A stretch of DNA of 64,000 nucleotides from Streptomyces roseofulvus (GCF_039534915.1 NZ_BAAAWE010000001.1:6448001-6512000); one strand, 5' to 3'; positions 1 to 9,278 are shown, counted from the stretch's first letter. The notes: a model not told the origin generated them from the letters alone. Numbers and translations are program-made.

Positions 1-512
1 CCGTTGAGGTCGATGCCGATCAACTCGATGATGCGGAAGCGGAGTTCCTCGCGCTTGGTGTAGAGGTCGGTGAAGTCCATCTGCTTGCCGACGGACTTGA
101 GGGCCTCGGAGAACTTGGCGTTGAACAGGTCCTGGAGGGTGGCCTGGTCGCTGGCGCGGGCGGTGCCGATCGCCTGCGCGACCCGGATGACGTCCTCGAC
201 GGTCTTGTTGACCCGGACGAAGAAGGAGATCCGGATGTCGGCCCGGATGTTGTCCCGGCAGATCAGGCCGTCCCGGCCGGTCCGGGAGATCTCGATGGTC
301 TTCACCGAGATGTCCATGACCTCGGCCTTGTGGAGCACGGGCAGGACCACCTGCCCGGTGAAGGTCACGTCGACCTTCCGCATCCTGGAGACGATCAGTG
401 CCTTGCCCTGCTCCACCTTCCGGAACAGCCGGCCGACCGCGAACAGCGCCGCCACGGCGGCGAGCAGGACGACGGCGGCGAGCACGCCGACGCCCGAGGT
501 GATGGCATCCAT
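1..512 (-). CDS. Flotillin/SPFH-family membrane protein (3' end outside window)
   Basis: I translated this from the minus strand; it starts at an ATG at 512 and runs off the window, so only about 170 N-terminal residues are visible. Residues 8-28 form one hydrophobic helix, followed by KVEQGKALIV and a domain with DISVKTIEISRTG, DNIRADIRISFFVRV and QATLQDLFNAKFSEALK, the pattern of flotillin/SPFH proteins. Such proteins assemble as oligomers on membrane microdomains; the role here is inferred from family only. The Shine-Dalgarno match is weak. A small membrane protein lies just upstream on the same strand, so the two may be co-transcribed. Confidence 0.8.
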   Translation of the reverse strand, partial: MDAITSGVGVLAAVVLLAAVAALFAVGRLFRKVEQGKALIVSRMRKVDVTFTGQVVLPVLHKAEVMDISVKTIEISRTGRDGLICRDNIRADIRISFFVRVNKTVEDVIRVAQAIGTARASDQATLQDLFNAKFSEALKSVGKQMDFTDLYTKREELRFRIIELIGIDLN

Positions 513-550
513 GAGAGAGAACCCCGAGTCGATCGAAGAAGCAGACGAAG

Positions 551-590
551 AAGAAGACGAGGGAAGACGAGGGAAGACGAGGGAAGACGA
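551..590. repeat. Short tandem repeat, 10-bp unit GGGAAGACGA
   Basis: Three exact tandem copies of GGGAAGACGA lie at 561-590, with a degenerate copy at 551-560. They sit in the non-coding gap between the flotillin start and the upstream membrane-protein gene, so they fall in the flotillin leader as a CT-rich tract on the coding strand. Confidence 0.8.
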
Positions 591-626
591 GGAGAAGGCG
601 AAGGCGAGACGGCTCCGCGCCGCCGC

Positions 627-1040
627 TCAGACGGAGGTGCGCGAGGGACCCGGTTCGGGCACGGCGCCCCGCGCCGCGCCGGCGGAGGCGGCCCGCCGTC
701 GGCGGCCGGCCAGGCACGTCGTCAGCCGCCGGGCCAAGACCAGCGCCCCCGCGAGCAGGACGACGGAGAGCGGCAGGCGCCACGCGCCGGGCAGCCCGGA
801 CCGGCCGAGCAGCACCATGCCGGCGACGTCGAGCACCCAGCCGGTCACGACGAAGACGGACGCGGCCGTGGCGACGGGCAGGTCACCGAGGCCCAGCGCT
901 CCCCGCTCCGCGTCGGAGTCGAAGGCGTCCGGCGCGACCGCGCGGCAGAGCACCAGCACCCGGAAACCGATCACGGCGACGAGCGCCGCGGTCAGGACGA
1001 GCGCGGGGAAGCCGAAGGCCGCGTCCATGAGTTCGCCCAT
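627..1040 (-). CDS. Small integral membrane protein, unknown function
   Basis: 137 residues if translation starts at the ATG at 1040, chosen because a GGGGGGAGG Shine-Dalgarno precedes it; the open frame extends further upstream without initiation signals. Three hydrophobic segments are visible: ALVLTAALVAVIGFRVLVL near residue 12, ASVFVVTGWVLDVAGMVLL near the middle, and LPLSVVLLAGALVLA toward the end. The C-terminus is Arg-rich and likely cytoplasmic. It is located directly upstream of the flotillin gene on the same strand, where flotillin partners are often found, but I see no NfeD-type OB domain. Function unknown. Confidence 0.6.
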   Translation of the reverse strand: MGELMDAAFGFPALVLTAALVAVIGFRVLVLCRAVAPDAFDSDAERGALGLGDLPVATAASVFVVTGWVLDVAGMVLLGRSGLPGAWRLPLSVVLLAGALVLARRLTTCLAGRRRRAASAGAARGAVPEPGPSRTSV

Positions 1041-1199
1041 GCCCGCCTCCCCCCGTCCGGTGCTGCCGCACTCCGGCAGCGGTGGCGCCGCCGCGGCGCC
1101 ACCGGGGCCATTCTGGCGGGAACCGGCCGGCGGCCGCATTGCCGGAGTCCGGCAGTCTTGACGACTTCTTGATGCCGGGCTTCACCCCCTCGGGGCCGG

Positions 1200-2252
1200 T
1201 CAGAACTCCTTGGCGGGCCAGCCGAGGAGGCGGGCGCCGATCACGGCGGTCTGCAGGGTGTAGCGGCTCGCGGGGTCGGCCGGGTCGGTGCCGGTCAGCC
1301 GGTGGATGCGGTCCAGGCGGTAGGTGACCGCCCGGACCGACAGGTTCAGGTTCTGGGCGGTCTTCGTCGTCACGCATCCGCTGTCGAAGTAGGCGGTCAG
1401 CGTGTCGAGGAGCGGTTCCGCCCCGCCGCGGGAGGACCGCAGGGGATCGAGCGTGCTGCGCACGAGGTCCTCCATCGCCTGCCGGTCGCGGGTGAGGACC
1501 GGGTAGACGAGGAGGTCGGCGGCGTGCAGGACCGGCGCGTCGAGCCCGAGCCGGTCGGCGAGGTCGAGCGCGCCGAGCGCCTCCTCGTAGGAGTGGGCGA
1601 CCCCGCGCGGCCCGGGCTGCGGCCGGCCGATCGCGGTCTGGCCCCCGCCGGTGGCGGCGTACGCCTGCTTGGCGAAGGAGGCGAGGACCTCGCGCTGGTC
1701 GCCCGGGGCGACGCAGACCATCCGGCCGCCCTTCGTGGTGAGCAGGATGTGCCGGTCACCGAACCTCCCGATCAGCGCCCGTTCCACCTGCTGAGGGGCG
1801 GAGTCGGCCTCGGTGTACGGGTGGGGGCCGCGGGCGACGGCGACCGCGTGCGCCCGGGAGAGGCGCAGCCCGAACCGCTCGGCCCGCTCGGCCGTCCGGC
1901 CCAGGTCGCTGCGCCCGTACAGCAGGTCGTCGATGAACTCGCGGCGCTCGGCCTCCTCCTGCCGGACGGCGAGCCGCTGGGCCCGCTCGAACCCCGAGGA
2001 GAAGGCGTCGACGGACTGCTCGACCGCGGAGAGCAGGTCCAGGGCCGTCCTGCGGTCCAGGGTCTGCTCGGGCCAGGCGGACCGCACCGCGCGGAGCTGG
2101 CCGCCGACCAGTTCCCGCAGGGAGTGTCCCGCGCGGGCCGCCTCCTCGCCCGACTCCCGGCGGCGTTCGATCTCGCCCCGGGTCAGGCGCCGGCCGGTGG
2201 CCACGACCTCCGCGAACAGCGCCGCGTACGCATGGGTGTCGTCGTCCGTCAT
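1200..2252 (-). CDS. PucR/CdaR-type transcriptional regulator
   Basis: 350 residues from the ATG at 2252; the frame is open upstream but the GGGGAG just before this ATG supports it. The N-terminal half is helical with a repeated RR/EE-rich region, a middle region resembles a GGDEF-like CdaR sensor fold (GHSYEEALGALDLADRLG type signature near residue 215), and the C-terminus carries the PucR helix-turn-helix: AYFDSGCVTTKTAQNLNLSV then RAVTYRLDRIHRLTG, around residues 285-325. Such regulators control purine, sugar-acid or secondary metabolism genes; its target is unknown. It stands alone, divergent from the phosphatase gene at 2442. Confidence 0.8.
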   Translation of the reverse strand: MTDDDTHAYAALFAEVVATGRRLTRGEIERRRESGEEAARAGHSLRELVGGQLRAVRSAWPEQTLDRRTALDLLSAVEQSVDAFSSGFERAQRLAVRQEEAERREFIDDLLYGRSDLGRTAERAERFGLRLSRAHAVAVARGPHPYTEADSAPQQVERALIGRFGDRHILLTTKGGRMVCVAPGDQREVLASFAKQAYAATGGGQTAIGRPQPGPRGVAHSYEEALGALDLADRLGLDAPVLHAADLLVYPVLTRDRQAMEDLVRSTLDPLRSSRGGAEPLLDTLTAYFDSGCVTTKTAQNLNLSVRAVTYRLDRIHRLTGTDPADPASRYTLQTAVIGARLLGWPAKEF

Positions 2253-2441
2253 CTCCCCGCCCCGTTCCCCGCCCGGCCCTCGCCGTGACCAGGAGACCGC
2301 CCCCTGGACTGCGGCCGACCAGCGGACGATCCTAACGGCAGGGCCCCGCGGGGGCACCGGCCGCGGGCGTCGGCCGCCCGCCCGCGGCCGGTCCGCGGAG
2401 GCCCCGTACCGGTTGTCCGACCCGCGTGCTTAGCTGGACGC

Positions 2442-3290
2442 ATGATCGAATCCTTCCTTGAGCACGTCCTCGACGGCGGTACGACCGAGGTGGAGGAAGC
2501 GGTCCGCAAGGCGGCCGCGGCGGAGATCATGCCGCGCTTCCGCCGGCTCGCCGACCACGAGATCAGCGAGAAGAAGGGGCCCTACGACCTGGTGACGGTC
2601 GCCGACCGGGCCGCCGAGGAGCACCTCACGCGGGCGCTGACCGCCCTGCTGCCGGGCTCCGTCGTGGTCGGCGAGGAGGCCGTGGACGCCGACCCGGGGC
2701 TGTACGGCGCGTTGCGCGGCGACGCGCCCGTCTGGATCGTCGACCCCGTCGACGGCACCCGCCAGTTCGTCCACGGCGATCCGGGCTTCTGCAGCCTCGT
2801 CGCCCTCGCCCGGCACGGCGAGGTCCTCGCCTCCTGGACCTACGCGCCCGCCCTCGGCGAGCTGGCCGTCGCCGTGCGGGGACGCGGCGCGACGCTCGAC
2901 GGGCGGCCGCTCCGCTGCGGCTCGCCCACCCCGGGCGCGGTCCTGGAGGTCGCCACCTCGCACCCCGACTACACCACCCCGGACCAGAAGCGCGCCCTGC
3001 TCGGCCTGGTCACCGAGGGCGTACGACCCCGGCCGTGCGGCTCGGCCGGCCTGGAGTACCTGTCCCTCGCCCGCGGCACCCTCGACGCGACGGCCTTCAG
3101 CTGGGAACTCGCGTGGGATCACGCCGCCGGGCTGCTGCTGGTCGCCGAGGCCGGCGGCGCGCAGGCCACCGTCACCGGCGAGCCGTTCCGGATCGCCGGG
3201 GGCAACACGCTGCCGTTCACGGCGGCGCGGGACGCGGCCACCGCCGAGCGGATCCGCGCCCTCCTCGCCGGCGCCCCGGCCGGGGACTGA
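2442..3290 (+). CDS. Inositol monophosphatase-family phosphatase (HisN-like)
   Basis: 282 residues. The Mg-dependent phosphatase motifs of the family are present in order: VTVADRAAEEHL near 52-63, GEEAVD near 77-82, WIVDPVDGTRQF near 98-109 (the DPxDGT metal site), and ELAWDHAAG near 222-230. The family includes inositol-1-phosphatase, histidinol-phosphatase (HisN) and PAP phosphatase; actinobacterial HisN proteins have this length and the Arg-Gln-Phe after DGT, so HisN-like activity is the best guess, but specificity cannot be settled from sequence alone. Monocistronic-looking, with a 200-bp gap before the next gene. Confidence 0.85.
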   Translation: MIESFLEHVLDGGTTEVEEAVRKAAAAEIMPRFRRLADHEISEKKGPYDLVTVADRAAEEHLTRALTALLPGSVVVGEEAVDADPGLYGALRGDAPVWIVDPVDGTRQFVHGDPGFCSLVALARHGEVLASWTYAPALGELAVAVRGRGATLDGRPLRCGSPTPGAVLEVATSHPDYTTPDQKRALLGLVTEGVRPRPCGSAGLEYLSLARGTLDATAFSWELAWDHAAGLLLVAEAGGAQATVTGEPFRIAGGNTLPFTAARDAATAERIRALLAGAPAGD

Positions 3291-3490
3291 CGCGTGGTCA
3301 CGAGGCCCGCCCGGCCGGGGAACAGGCCCTCCGCCGACCGGGGCCGGCCGCGGAACCGCCCCTTCCCGCACCGGGGCCGCCACCCCGGTCCGGCGGCGGA
3401 ACCGGCGGCTCCCGAGGGGCCGCGCCACCGCCGGGGGACACGGGCCTATCCTGGCCCTGCCGAACCGCCGGCCGACGGGAGGAGTCCGAG

Positions 3491-4924
3491 GTGACGTCGC
3501 TGCTCGATGCCGTCGTCGTGGGGGCGGGGCCCAACGGTCTGACGGCCGCCGTCGAACTGGCCCGGCGCGGCCACTCCGTGGCCGTCTTCGAGGCCAAGGA
3601 CACCGTCGGCGGCGGAGCCCGTACCGAGGAGCTCACCCTCCCCGGCTTCCGCCACGACCCCTGCTCCGCCGTCCATCCGCTCGGCGCCGGCTCGCCCGTC
3701 TTCCGGACCATGCCGCTCGACCGGTACGGCCTGGAATGGCTGCACCACGACCTGCCCATGGCCCACCCGTGGGACGACGGCACGGCCGCCGTCCTGTCCC
3801 GTTCGGTCGCCGAGACCGCCGCCTCCCTCGGGCCGCGCGACGCCGGCACGTACCGCCGGCTCGTCACCCCCTTCCTCGGCCGGTGGGAGACCCTCTTCCG
3901 GGACTTCATGCAGCTGCCGCTGACCGCGCTGCCCCGCGACCCGGTCGGTCTCGCCCGCTTCGGCCTCGCCGGACTGCCGCCCTCCACCTGGCTGCTGCGC
4001 CGCTTCCGCGACGAGAAGGCCCGCGGCCTCCTCGCCGGCATGGTCGGGCACGTCATCGCCCCCCTCGACGGCTTCGCCACCTCCGCCGTCGGCCTCGTCT
4101 TCGCGCTCGCCGCGCACGCCGTCGGCTGGCCCGTGCCCCGGGGCGGCTCCCAGGCGATCCCGGACGCCCTCACCGCGTACCTCACCGAGCTCGGCGGCAC
4201 CGTCCACACCGGCTTCGAGGTCAAGCGCCTCGACGACCTGCCGCCCGCCCGCGCCTACCTCTTCGACACCTCGCCCACCGCCCTCGCCCGCATCACCGGC
4301 TTCGGCGCCCACCACTACGCCCACTACAGGTACGGCGCCTCCGCCTTCAAGATCGACTACGCCCTGGACGGCCCCGTGCCCTGGACCGCCGAGGCCGCCC
4401 GCCGGGCCGGCACCGTCCAGGTCGGGCCCACCGCCGGCGAGATCGACACCGCGCTGCGCCAGGCGTCCTCCGGCACCGCCCCCGACGTGCCGTTCCTCAT
4501 CACCTCCCAGCCCAGCCTCGTCGACCCCAGCCGGGCCCCCGAGGGCAAGCACGTCTTCTGGGCGTACGGGCACGTGCCCAACGGCTGGCGCGGCGACCTC
4601 ACCGACGCCATCGAGCGGCAGATCGAGCGCTTCGCCCCCGGCTTCCGCGACCGGATCCTCGCCCGGGCCACCGCCGGACCGCCCGAACTCGCCGCCCGCA
4701 ACGCCAACTACATCGGCGGCGACATCGCCTGCGGCGCCGCCCGCGGCCTCCAGCTCGTCCTGCGCCCCACCCTCTCCCCGTGGCCGTACCGCACCCCCCA
4801 CCCCTCGGTCTTCCTCTGCTCCGCCGCCACCCCGCCCGGCCCCGGCGTCCACGGCATGTCGGGGCACAACGCGGCCAAGGCCGTCTGGCGCCACCTCAGG
4901 AACCTGGACGGCCGCGGAACCTAG
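3491..4924 (+). CDS. FAD-dependent oxidoreductase, phytoene desaturase-like
   Basis: 477 residues from the GTG at 3491, preceded by GGGAGGAG at a good distance; the longer frame starting at 3035 overlaps the phosphatase gene and is rejected. The N-terminus has the FAD-binding Rossmann signature VVVGAGPNGLTAA, with the acidic FEAK at the end of the second strand, then VGGGARTEEL. The C-terminal region TPPGPGVHGMSGHNAAK is the second FAD contact typical of the phytoene dehydrogenase/amine-oxidase fold. Substrate unknown; no carotenoid genes are next to it. It may be coupled to the gene at 4934, nine bases downstream. Confidence 0.85.
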   Translation: MTSLLDAVVVGAGPNGLTAAVELARRGHSVAVFEAKDTVGGGARTEELTLPGFRHDPCSAVHPLGAGSPVFRTMPLDRYGLEWLHHDLPMAHPWDDGTAAVLSRSVAETAASLGPRDAGTYRRLVTPFLGRWETLFRDFMQLPLTALPRDPVGLARFGLAGLPPSTWLLRRFRDEKARGLLAGMVGHVIAPLDGFATSAVGLVFALAAHAVGWPVPRGGSQAIPDALTAYLTELGGTVHTGFEVKRLDDLPPARAYLFDTSPTALARITGFGAHHYAHYRYGASAFKIDYALDGPVPWTAEAARRAGTVQVGPTAGEIDTALRQASSGTAPDVPFLITSQPSLVDPSRAPEGKHVFWAYGHVPNGWRGDLTDAIERQIERFAPGFRDRILARATAGPPELAARNANYIGGDIACGAARGLQLVLRPTLSPWPYRTPHPSVFLCSAATPPGPGVHGMSGHNAAKAVWRHLRNLDGRGT

Positions 4925-4933
4925 ACTCGGGCC

Positions 4934-5554
4934 ATGGCGAAGTACATCGACGTGCACCCCGCGAACCCCCAGCCGCGCATCATCGACGGCGTGGCCGACT
5001 CGATCCGCAAGGGCGGGCTGATCGCCTACCCCACCGACTCCTGCTACGCCCTCGGCAGCCGCATCGGCAACCACGACGGGCTCCAGCGCATCCGGGAGAT
5101 CCGCCGCCTCGACGACCGGCACCACTTCACCCTCATGTGCGCGGACTTCGCCCAGCTCGGCCAGCTCGTGCACATCGACAACCGGGTCTTCCGCGCCGTC
5201 AAGGCCGCCGTCCCCGGCGCGTACACCTTCATCCTGCCGGGCACCAAGGAGGTGCCCCGCCAGCTCCTCCACCCGAAGAAGAAGACGGTCGGCGTCCGCA
5301 TCCCCGACCACACCGTCACCCAGGCGCTGCTCGCCTCACTCGGCGAACCCCTGCTCTCCAGCACCCTGCTGCTGCCCGACGAGGAGGAGCCGCTGACCCA
5401 GGGCTGGGAGATCAAGGAGCGGCTCGACCACCAGGTCGACGCCGTCCTCGACTCCGGCGACTGCGGCACCGTCCCCACCACCGTCGTCGACTTCTCCGGC
5501 GGCGACCCCGAGATCGTCCGCGTCGGCGCCGGGGACCCCACCCGCTTCGAGTGA
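4934..5554 (+). CDS. Sua5/YciO/YrdC-family protein (threonylcarbamoyl-AMP synthase type)
   Basis: 206 residues, the short form without the C-terminal Sua5 domain. Characteristic elements are GGLIAYPTDSCYALG near 28-42, the KR-type motif IREIRRLDDRHHFTLMC near 53-69, and VGVRIPDHTVTQALL near 118-132. The family binds RNA and makes threonylcarbamoyl-AMP for t6A modification of tRNA; the YciO branch, which this resembles by its KKKTVGVRIP segment, has a less certain activity. It starts nine bases after the FAD oxidoreductase and probably shares its transcript. Confidence 0.85.
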   Translation: MAKYIDVHPANPQPRIIDGVADSIRKGGLIAYPTDSCYALGSRIGNHDGLQRIREIRRLDDRHHFTLMCADFAQLGQLVHIDNRVFRAVKAAVPGAYTFILPGTKEVPRQLLHPKKKTVGVRIPDHTVTQALLASLGEPLLSSTLLLPDEEEPLTQGWEIKERLDHQVDAVLDSGDCGTVPTTVVDFSGGDPEIVRVGAGDPTRFE

Positions 5555-5558
5555 CCGG

Positions 5559-5584
5559 AAGGGCCCCCGCGCCAGGTGGCCCTT
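5559..5584 (+). terminator. Possible hairpin terminator after yciO-like gene
   Basis: AAGGGCC at 5559-5565 pairs with GGCCCTT at 5578-5584 around a 12-base loop, five bases after the stop codon. There is no U-tract, as is usual in Streptomyces, so this is only suggestive. Confidence 0.35.
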
Positions 5585-5657
5585 ACGCGCCCGCAGGCGA
5601 TCACCGTACGGTCGGACGGGTGAACCACCGTTCACCCCGACCGCCGGAGGCCACCGC

Positions 5658-6437
5658 GTGATCGTCATCGCCCATGTCAGCGACATCCACATCGACACGG
5701 AGGAGCGGGCCGCCGCGCGCACCCGCGCCGTCCTGCGCCACCTGGAGGACCTGCCGTACGACCTCGCGGCCGTCCTCGTCTCCGGCGACATCGCCGACCA
5801 CGGCGCCCCCGCCGAGTACGACCGCGCCCGCGCACTCCTCGCCGGCCGTCACCCGCTGGTCGTCTGCCCCGGCAACCACGACGACCGCGCCGCCTTCCGG
5901 GCCGGGCTCGGGCCGCTGCTCCACGAGGACGGCGACCCGGCGCCCACCGCCCCCGTCGACCAGGTGCTGCGCGGCGACGGTTTCGTCCTCGCCGTCTGCG
6001 ACTCCTCCATCCCCGGCAAGCACGACGGCCACCTGGAGGACGGCACCCTGGAGCGGCTGGACCGGGTCCTCACCGACACCCCGCGCGACACCCCCGTCCT
6101 CGTCGCCTTCCACCACCCGCCGGTGCCGCTGCACACCCCGTACGTGGACGAGATCCGCCAGTTCGGCGAGGACCGGCTCGCCGCGCTCGCCGACCGCCAC
6201 CCCCACCTCACCGCCTTCCTGGCCGGCCACGCCCACACCGCAGCCGCCACCACCTTCGCCGGCCGCCCCCTGCTCGTCGCCCCCGGCACCGTCTCCACGA
6301 TCCGGTTGCCCTGGGAGCACCCCGGCCCGGACAGCCCGCACGTCCACCTGGACACCCCGCCGGGGGTCGCCTTCCACGTCCTCGGCGACGACGGACGCCT
6401 CACCACCCACTACCGGACGGTGCCCGTCGCCGACTGA
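5658..6437 (+). CDS. Calcineurin-like metallophosphoesterase (class III cyclic-nucleotide phosphodiesterase type)
   Basis: 259 residues from a GTG start. All five metal-binding blocks are visible: HVSDIHID near 6-13, VSGDIADH near 41-48, PGNHDDR near 71-77, AFHHPP near 150-155 and AGHAHT near 189-194. This order and spacing fit the CpdA / 3',5'-cAMP phosphodiesterase group, with a binuclear metal centre in the cytoplasm. The alternative is a general phosphodiesterase with another substrate. The gene stands between yciO-like and ada-alkA genes with its own short upstream gap. Confidence 0.85.
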   Translation: MIVIAHVSDIHIDTEERAAARTRAVLRHLEDLPYDLAAVLVSGDIADHGAPAEYDRARALLAGRHPLVVCPGNHDDRAAFRAGLGPLLHEDGDPAPTAPVDQVLRGDGFVLAVCDSSIPGKHDGHLEDGTLERLDRVLTDTPRDTPVLVAFHHPPVPLHTPYVDEIRQFGEDRLAALADRHPHLTAFLAGHAHTAAATTFAGRPLLVAPGTVSTIRLPWEHPGPDSPHVHLDTPPGVAFHVLGDDGRLTTHYRTVPVAD

Positions 6438-6493
6438 ACGTCCATGTCGCTTTTCTGCCAGCCGGGCGCCCGCCGATCCCCGATCCTGGATCC

Positions 6494-7963
6494 ATGCACA
6501 CCGAGACCGAGCGCTGCGTGAGGGCCGTCCAGTCCAAGGACGCCCGCTTCGACGGCGTCTTCTTCACCGCCGTCCGCACCACTCGGATCTACTGCCGGCC
6601 GAGCTGTCCGGCGGTCCCGCCCAAGCCCGAGAACATGGAGTTCCACCCCAGCGCCGCCGCCTGCCAGCGGGCCGGCTTCCGGGCCTGCAAGCGGTGCCGC
6701 CCCGACACCAGCCCCGGCTCCCCGGAGTGGAACGTGCGCGCCGACGCCGTCGCCCGCGCGATGCGGCTCATCCAGGACGGGGTGGTGGACCGGGAGGGCG
6801 TGCCGGGGCTCGCCCGGCGGCTCGGCTGGTCCACCCGGCAGGTCGAGCGCCAGCTCCTCGCCGAGCTGGGCGCCGGCCCGCTCGCCCTGGCCCGCGCCCA
6901 GCGCGCGCAGACCGCCCGCACCCTCGTCGAGACCACCGGGCTGCCCTTCGGCGAGATCGCCTTCGCCGCCGGCTTCTCCTCGATCCGCTCCTTCAACGAC
7001 ACCGTCCGCCAGGTCTTCGCGCTCACCCCCGGCGAACTGCGGGCCCGGGCCGCCCGGCCCGCCGCGCCGCACACCCCCGGCGTGATCAGCCTCCGGCTGC
7101 CCTTCCGGGCCCCGCTCGAACCGTCCAACCTCTTCGGCCACCTCGCCGCCACCGCCGTCCCCGGCGTCGAGGAGTGGCGCGACGGCGCCTACCGGCGCAC
7201 CCTGGCCCTCCCGTACGGGCACGGCATCGTCGCCCTCGCCCCGCGCCCCGACCACATCGCCTGCCGGCTCTCGCTCACCGACCCCCGCGACCTCACCCAC
7301 GCCATCAGCCGCTGCCGCCGCCTCCTCGACCTCGACGCCGACCCCGTCGCCGTCGACGACCGGCTCCGCGCCGATCCGCTGCTCGCCCCGCTCGTCGACA
7401 AGGCGCCCGGGCGCCGGGTCCCCGGCACCGTCGACCCGGCCGAGTTCGCCGTCCGGGCCGTCCTCGGCCAGCAGGTCTCCACGGCCGCCGCCCGCACCCA
7501 CGCGGCCCGGCTCGTCACCGCCCACGGCGTCCCCGTCGACGACCCCGAGGGCGGCCTCACCCACCTCTTCCCCACCCCCGAGGCGCTCTCCGGGCTCGAC
7601 CCCGAGACCCTCGCCCTGCCCCGCAGCCGGCGCACCACCCTGCTCACCCTGGTCCGGGCCCTCGCCGACGGCGAGCTGGCCCTCGGCCCCGACACGGACC
7701 GCGCCGAGACCCGCGCCCGGCTGCTCGCCCTGCCCGGCTTCGGCCCCTGGACCACCGAGGTCATCGCCATGCGGGCGCTCGGCGACCCCGACGCCTTCCT
7801 CCCCGGCGACCTCGGCGTCCGCCGCGCCGCCGAGGGCCTGGGCCTGCCCGGCAGCCCCGCAGCCCTCACCGTCCGCTCCGCCCACTGGGCGCCGTGGCGC
7901 GCCTACGCCGTCCAGTACCTGTGGGCGACCGACGCCCACCCGATCAACCACCTCCCCGCGTAA
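6494..7963 (+). CDS. alkA: Ada-AlkA fusion: methylphosphotriester sensor, AraC domain and 3-methyladenine DNA glycosylase
   Basis: 489 residues. Residues 1-75 are the Ada zinc domain, with ligands C34, C38, C65 and C68; the first of these is the expected methyl-phosphotriester acceptor. Residues about 80-185 are an AraC-type DNA-binding region (IAFAAGFSSIRSFNDTVRQVF). Residues about 190-490 are an AlkA glycosylase with the helix-hairpin-helix segment LPGFGPWTTEVIAMRAL and a likely catalytic Asp439 in LPGDLG. The protein therefore senses methylation, probably activates its own operon, and excises alkylated bases. The methyltransferase gene follows after 12 bases, giving a compact adaptive-response unit. 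Confidence 0.93.
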   Translation: MHTETERCVRAVQSKDARFDGVFFTAVRTTRIYCRPSCPAVPPKPENMEFHPSAAACQRAGFRACKRCRPDTSPGSPEWNVRADAVARAMRLIQDGVVDREGVPGLARRLGWSTRQVERQLLAELGAGPLALARAQRAQTARTLVETTGLPFGEIAFAAGFSSIRSFNDTVRQVFALTPGELRARAARPAAPHTPGVISLRLPFRAPLEPSNLFGHLAATAVPGVEEWRDGAYRRTLALPYGHGIVALAPRPDHIACRLSLTDPRDLTHAISRCRRLLDLDADPVAVDDRLRADPLLAPLVDKAPGRRVPGTVDPAEFAVRAVLGQQVSTAAARTHAARLVTAHGVPVDDPEGGLTHLFPTPEALSGLDPETLALPRSRRTTLLTLVRALADGELALGPDTDRAETRARLLALPGFGPWTTEVIAMRALGDPDAFLPGDLGVRRAAEGLGLPGSPAALTVRSAHWAPWRAYAVQYLWATDAHPINHLPA

Positions 7964-7975
7964 GGACGTTCCGCC

Positions 7976-8494
7976 ATGCCCCGCACCGCCGCGTCCCGCA
8001 CGGTCGTGCACACGGTCGTGGACAGCCCCTACGAGCCGCTGACCCTGGTGGCCGTCGACGGCGTCCTCAGCCGCGTCCACATGACCGGCCAGCGCCACCG
8101 CCCGCCCGAGGAGACCTTCGGCGCACCCGATCCGCGCCCCTTCGGCGAGGCGATCCGCCAGCTCGACGCCTACTTCGCGGGCGAGCTCACCGACTTCGAC
8201 CTGCCGCTCCACCTGGAGGGCACGCCGTTCCAGCTGCGCGTCTGGGAGCAGCTCCGGCTCATCCCGTACGGGGAGACCCGCACGTACGGCGAGCTCGCCG
8301 AGGCCCTCGGCAACCCGGGCGCCTCCCGTGCGGTCGGCCTCGCCAACGGCAAGAACCCGGTCAGCGTCATCGTCCCCTGCCACCGCGTCATCGGCTCCGG
8401 CGGCAGCCTCACCGGCTACGGCGGCGGCCTCGACCGCAAGCAGCGGCTGCTCGCCTTCGAGTCGGGCGCCGCCGCCCCGGACGCGCTCTTCTGA
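7976..8494 (+). CDS. ogt: Methylated-DNA-[protein]-cysteine S-methyltransferase
   Basis: 172 residues. The suicide active site PCHRV is present with acceptor Cys135, followed by GYGGGLDRKQ, and the helix-turn-helix region FQLRVWEQLRLIPYGETRTYGELA precedes it. These are the hallmarks of Ogt/AGT proteins, which transfer the methyl group from O6-methylguanine to themselves. Twelve bases after the Ada-AlkA gene, it is almost certainly co-induced with it. The stop codon abuts the convergent sirtuin gene with no gap. Confidence 0.93.
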   Translation: MPRTAASRTVVHTVVDSPYEPLTLVAVDGVLSRVHMTGQRHRPPEETFGAPDPRPFGEAIRQLDAYFAGELTDFDLPLHLEGTPFQLRVWEQLRLIPYGETRTYGELAEALGNPGASRAVGLANGKNPVSVIVPCHRVIGSGGSLTGYGGGLDRKQRLLAFESGAAAPDALF

Positions 8495-9214
8495 CTAGCG
8501 CAGCCGCTCCAGGAGGGCCGGCAGGGCCGTGCCGATCGGTTCGCGCACGACCTCGGCGGCCAGCGCGTCGTACGGGGTCGGCTCGGCGTTCACGATGATC
8601 AGCCGGGCTCCGTGCTCGGCCGCGATCCCGGCCAGCGAGGCCGCCGGCTGCACCTGGAGGCTCGTGCCGACCGCGAGGAACACCTCGGCCGCCTTGGCGA
8701 CCGACATCGCGTCGCCGAGCACCACCGGGTCGAGCCGCTGCCCGAACATCACCGTCGCCGGCTTCAGGATCCCGCCGCAGGCCCGGCACGCCGGATCGGG
8801 CTCGCCCGCCGCCAGCCGCTCCAGCGCCTCCGCCATCGGCGAGCGGGCATGGCAGGCCGTGCACACCACCGACCGTACGGTGCCGTGCAGTTCGAGGACC
8901 TTCCGGTCCGGCACCCCGGCCGCCTGGTGCAGCCCGTCCACATTCTGAGTGATCACCCGCAGCGCGTGGCCGCCCGTCCGCTCGAACGCCGCGATCGCCC
9001 GGTGCGCCGCGTTCGGCTCCGCCGTCAGCACGGGCGTGTCCCGCCGCATCAGCCACGACCGGCGGCGGACCTCCGGGTCGGCCATGTACGGCCCGTAGGT
9101 GACCAGCCGTTCGGCCTCCGGGTCCCGCCGCCACAGCCCGTTCGGCCCCCGGTAGTCCGGGATGCCCGAGTCCGTGGAGATACCGGCACCGCTGAGGATC
9201 GCGACCATCGTCAT
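8495..9214 (-). CDS. Sir2-family NAD-dependent protein deacylase
   Basis: 239 residues. NAD-binding motifs are GAGIST near residue 9, IPDYRGPNGLW near 18-28 and TQNVDGLH near 89-96; the catalytic His lies in LELHG. Four zinc cysteines are visible in CTAC and CRAC. A GTSLQVQP motif near 182 completes the Rossmann fold. The GAGISTDSGIPDYRG signature and lack of the Tyr/Arg pair of desuccinylases suggest a deacetylase. Convergent with ogt; the 64-base gap before the next gene holds both divergent promoters. Confidence 0.92.
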   Translation of the reverse strand: MTMVAILSGAGISTDSGIPDYRGPNGLWRRDPEAERLVTYGPYMADPEVRRRSWLMRRDTPVLTAEPNAAHRAIAAFERTGGHALRVITQNVDGLHQAAGVPDRKVLELHGTVRSVVCTACHARSPMAEALERLAAGEPDPACRACGGILKPATVMFGQRLDPVVLGDAMSVAKAAEVFLAVGTSLQVQPAASLAGIAAEHGARLIIVNAEPTPYDALAAEVVREPIGTALPALLERLR

Positions 9215-9278
9215 GGCGGGAGGGTAGGCACCGCGGACCGGCTCCCGCGACCGGGTTTCCCGGTGCTAGGTTCCGCTC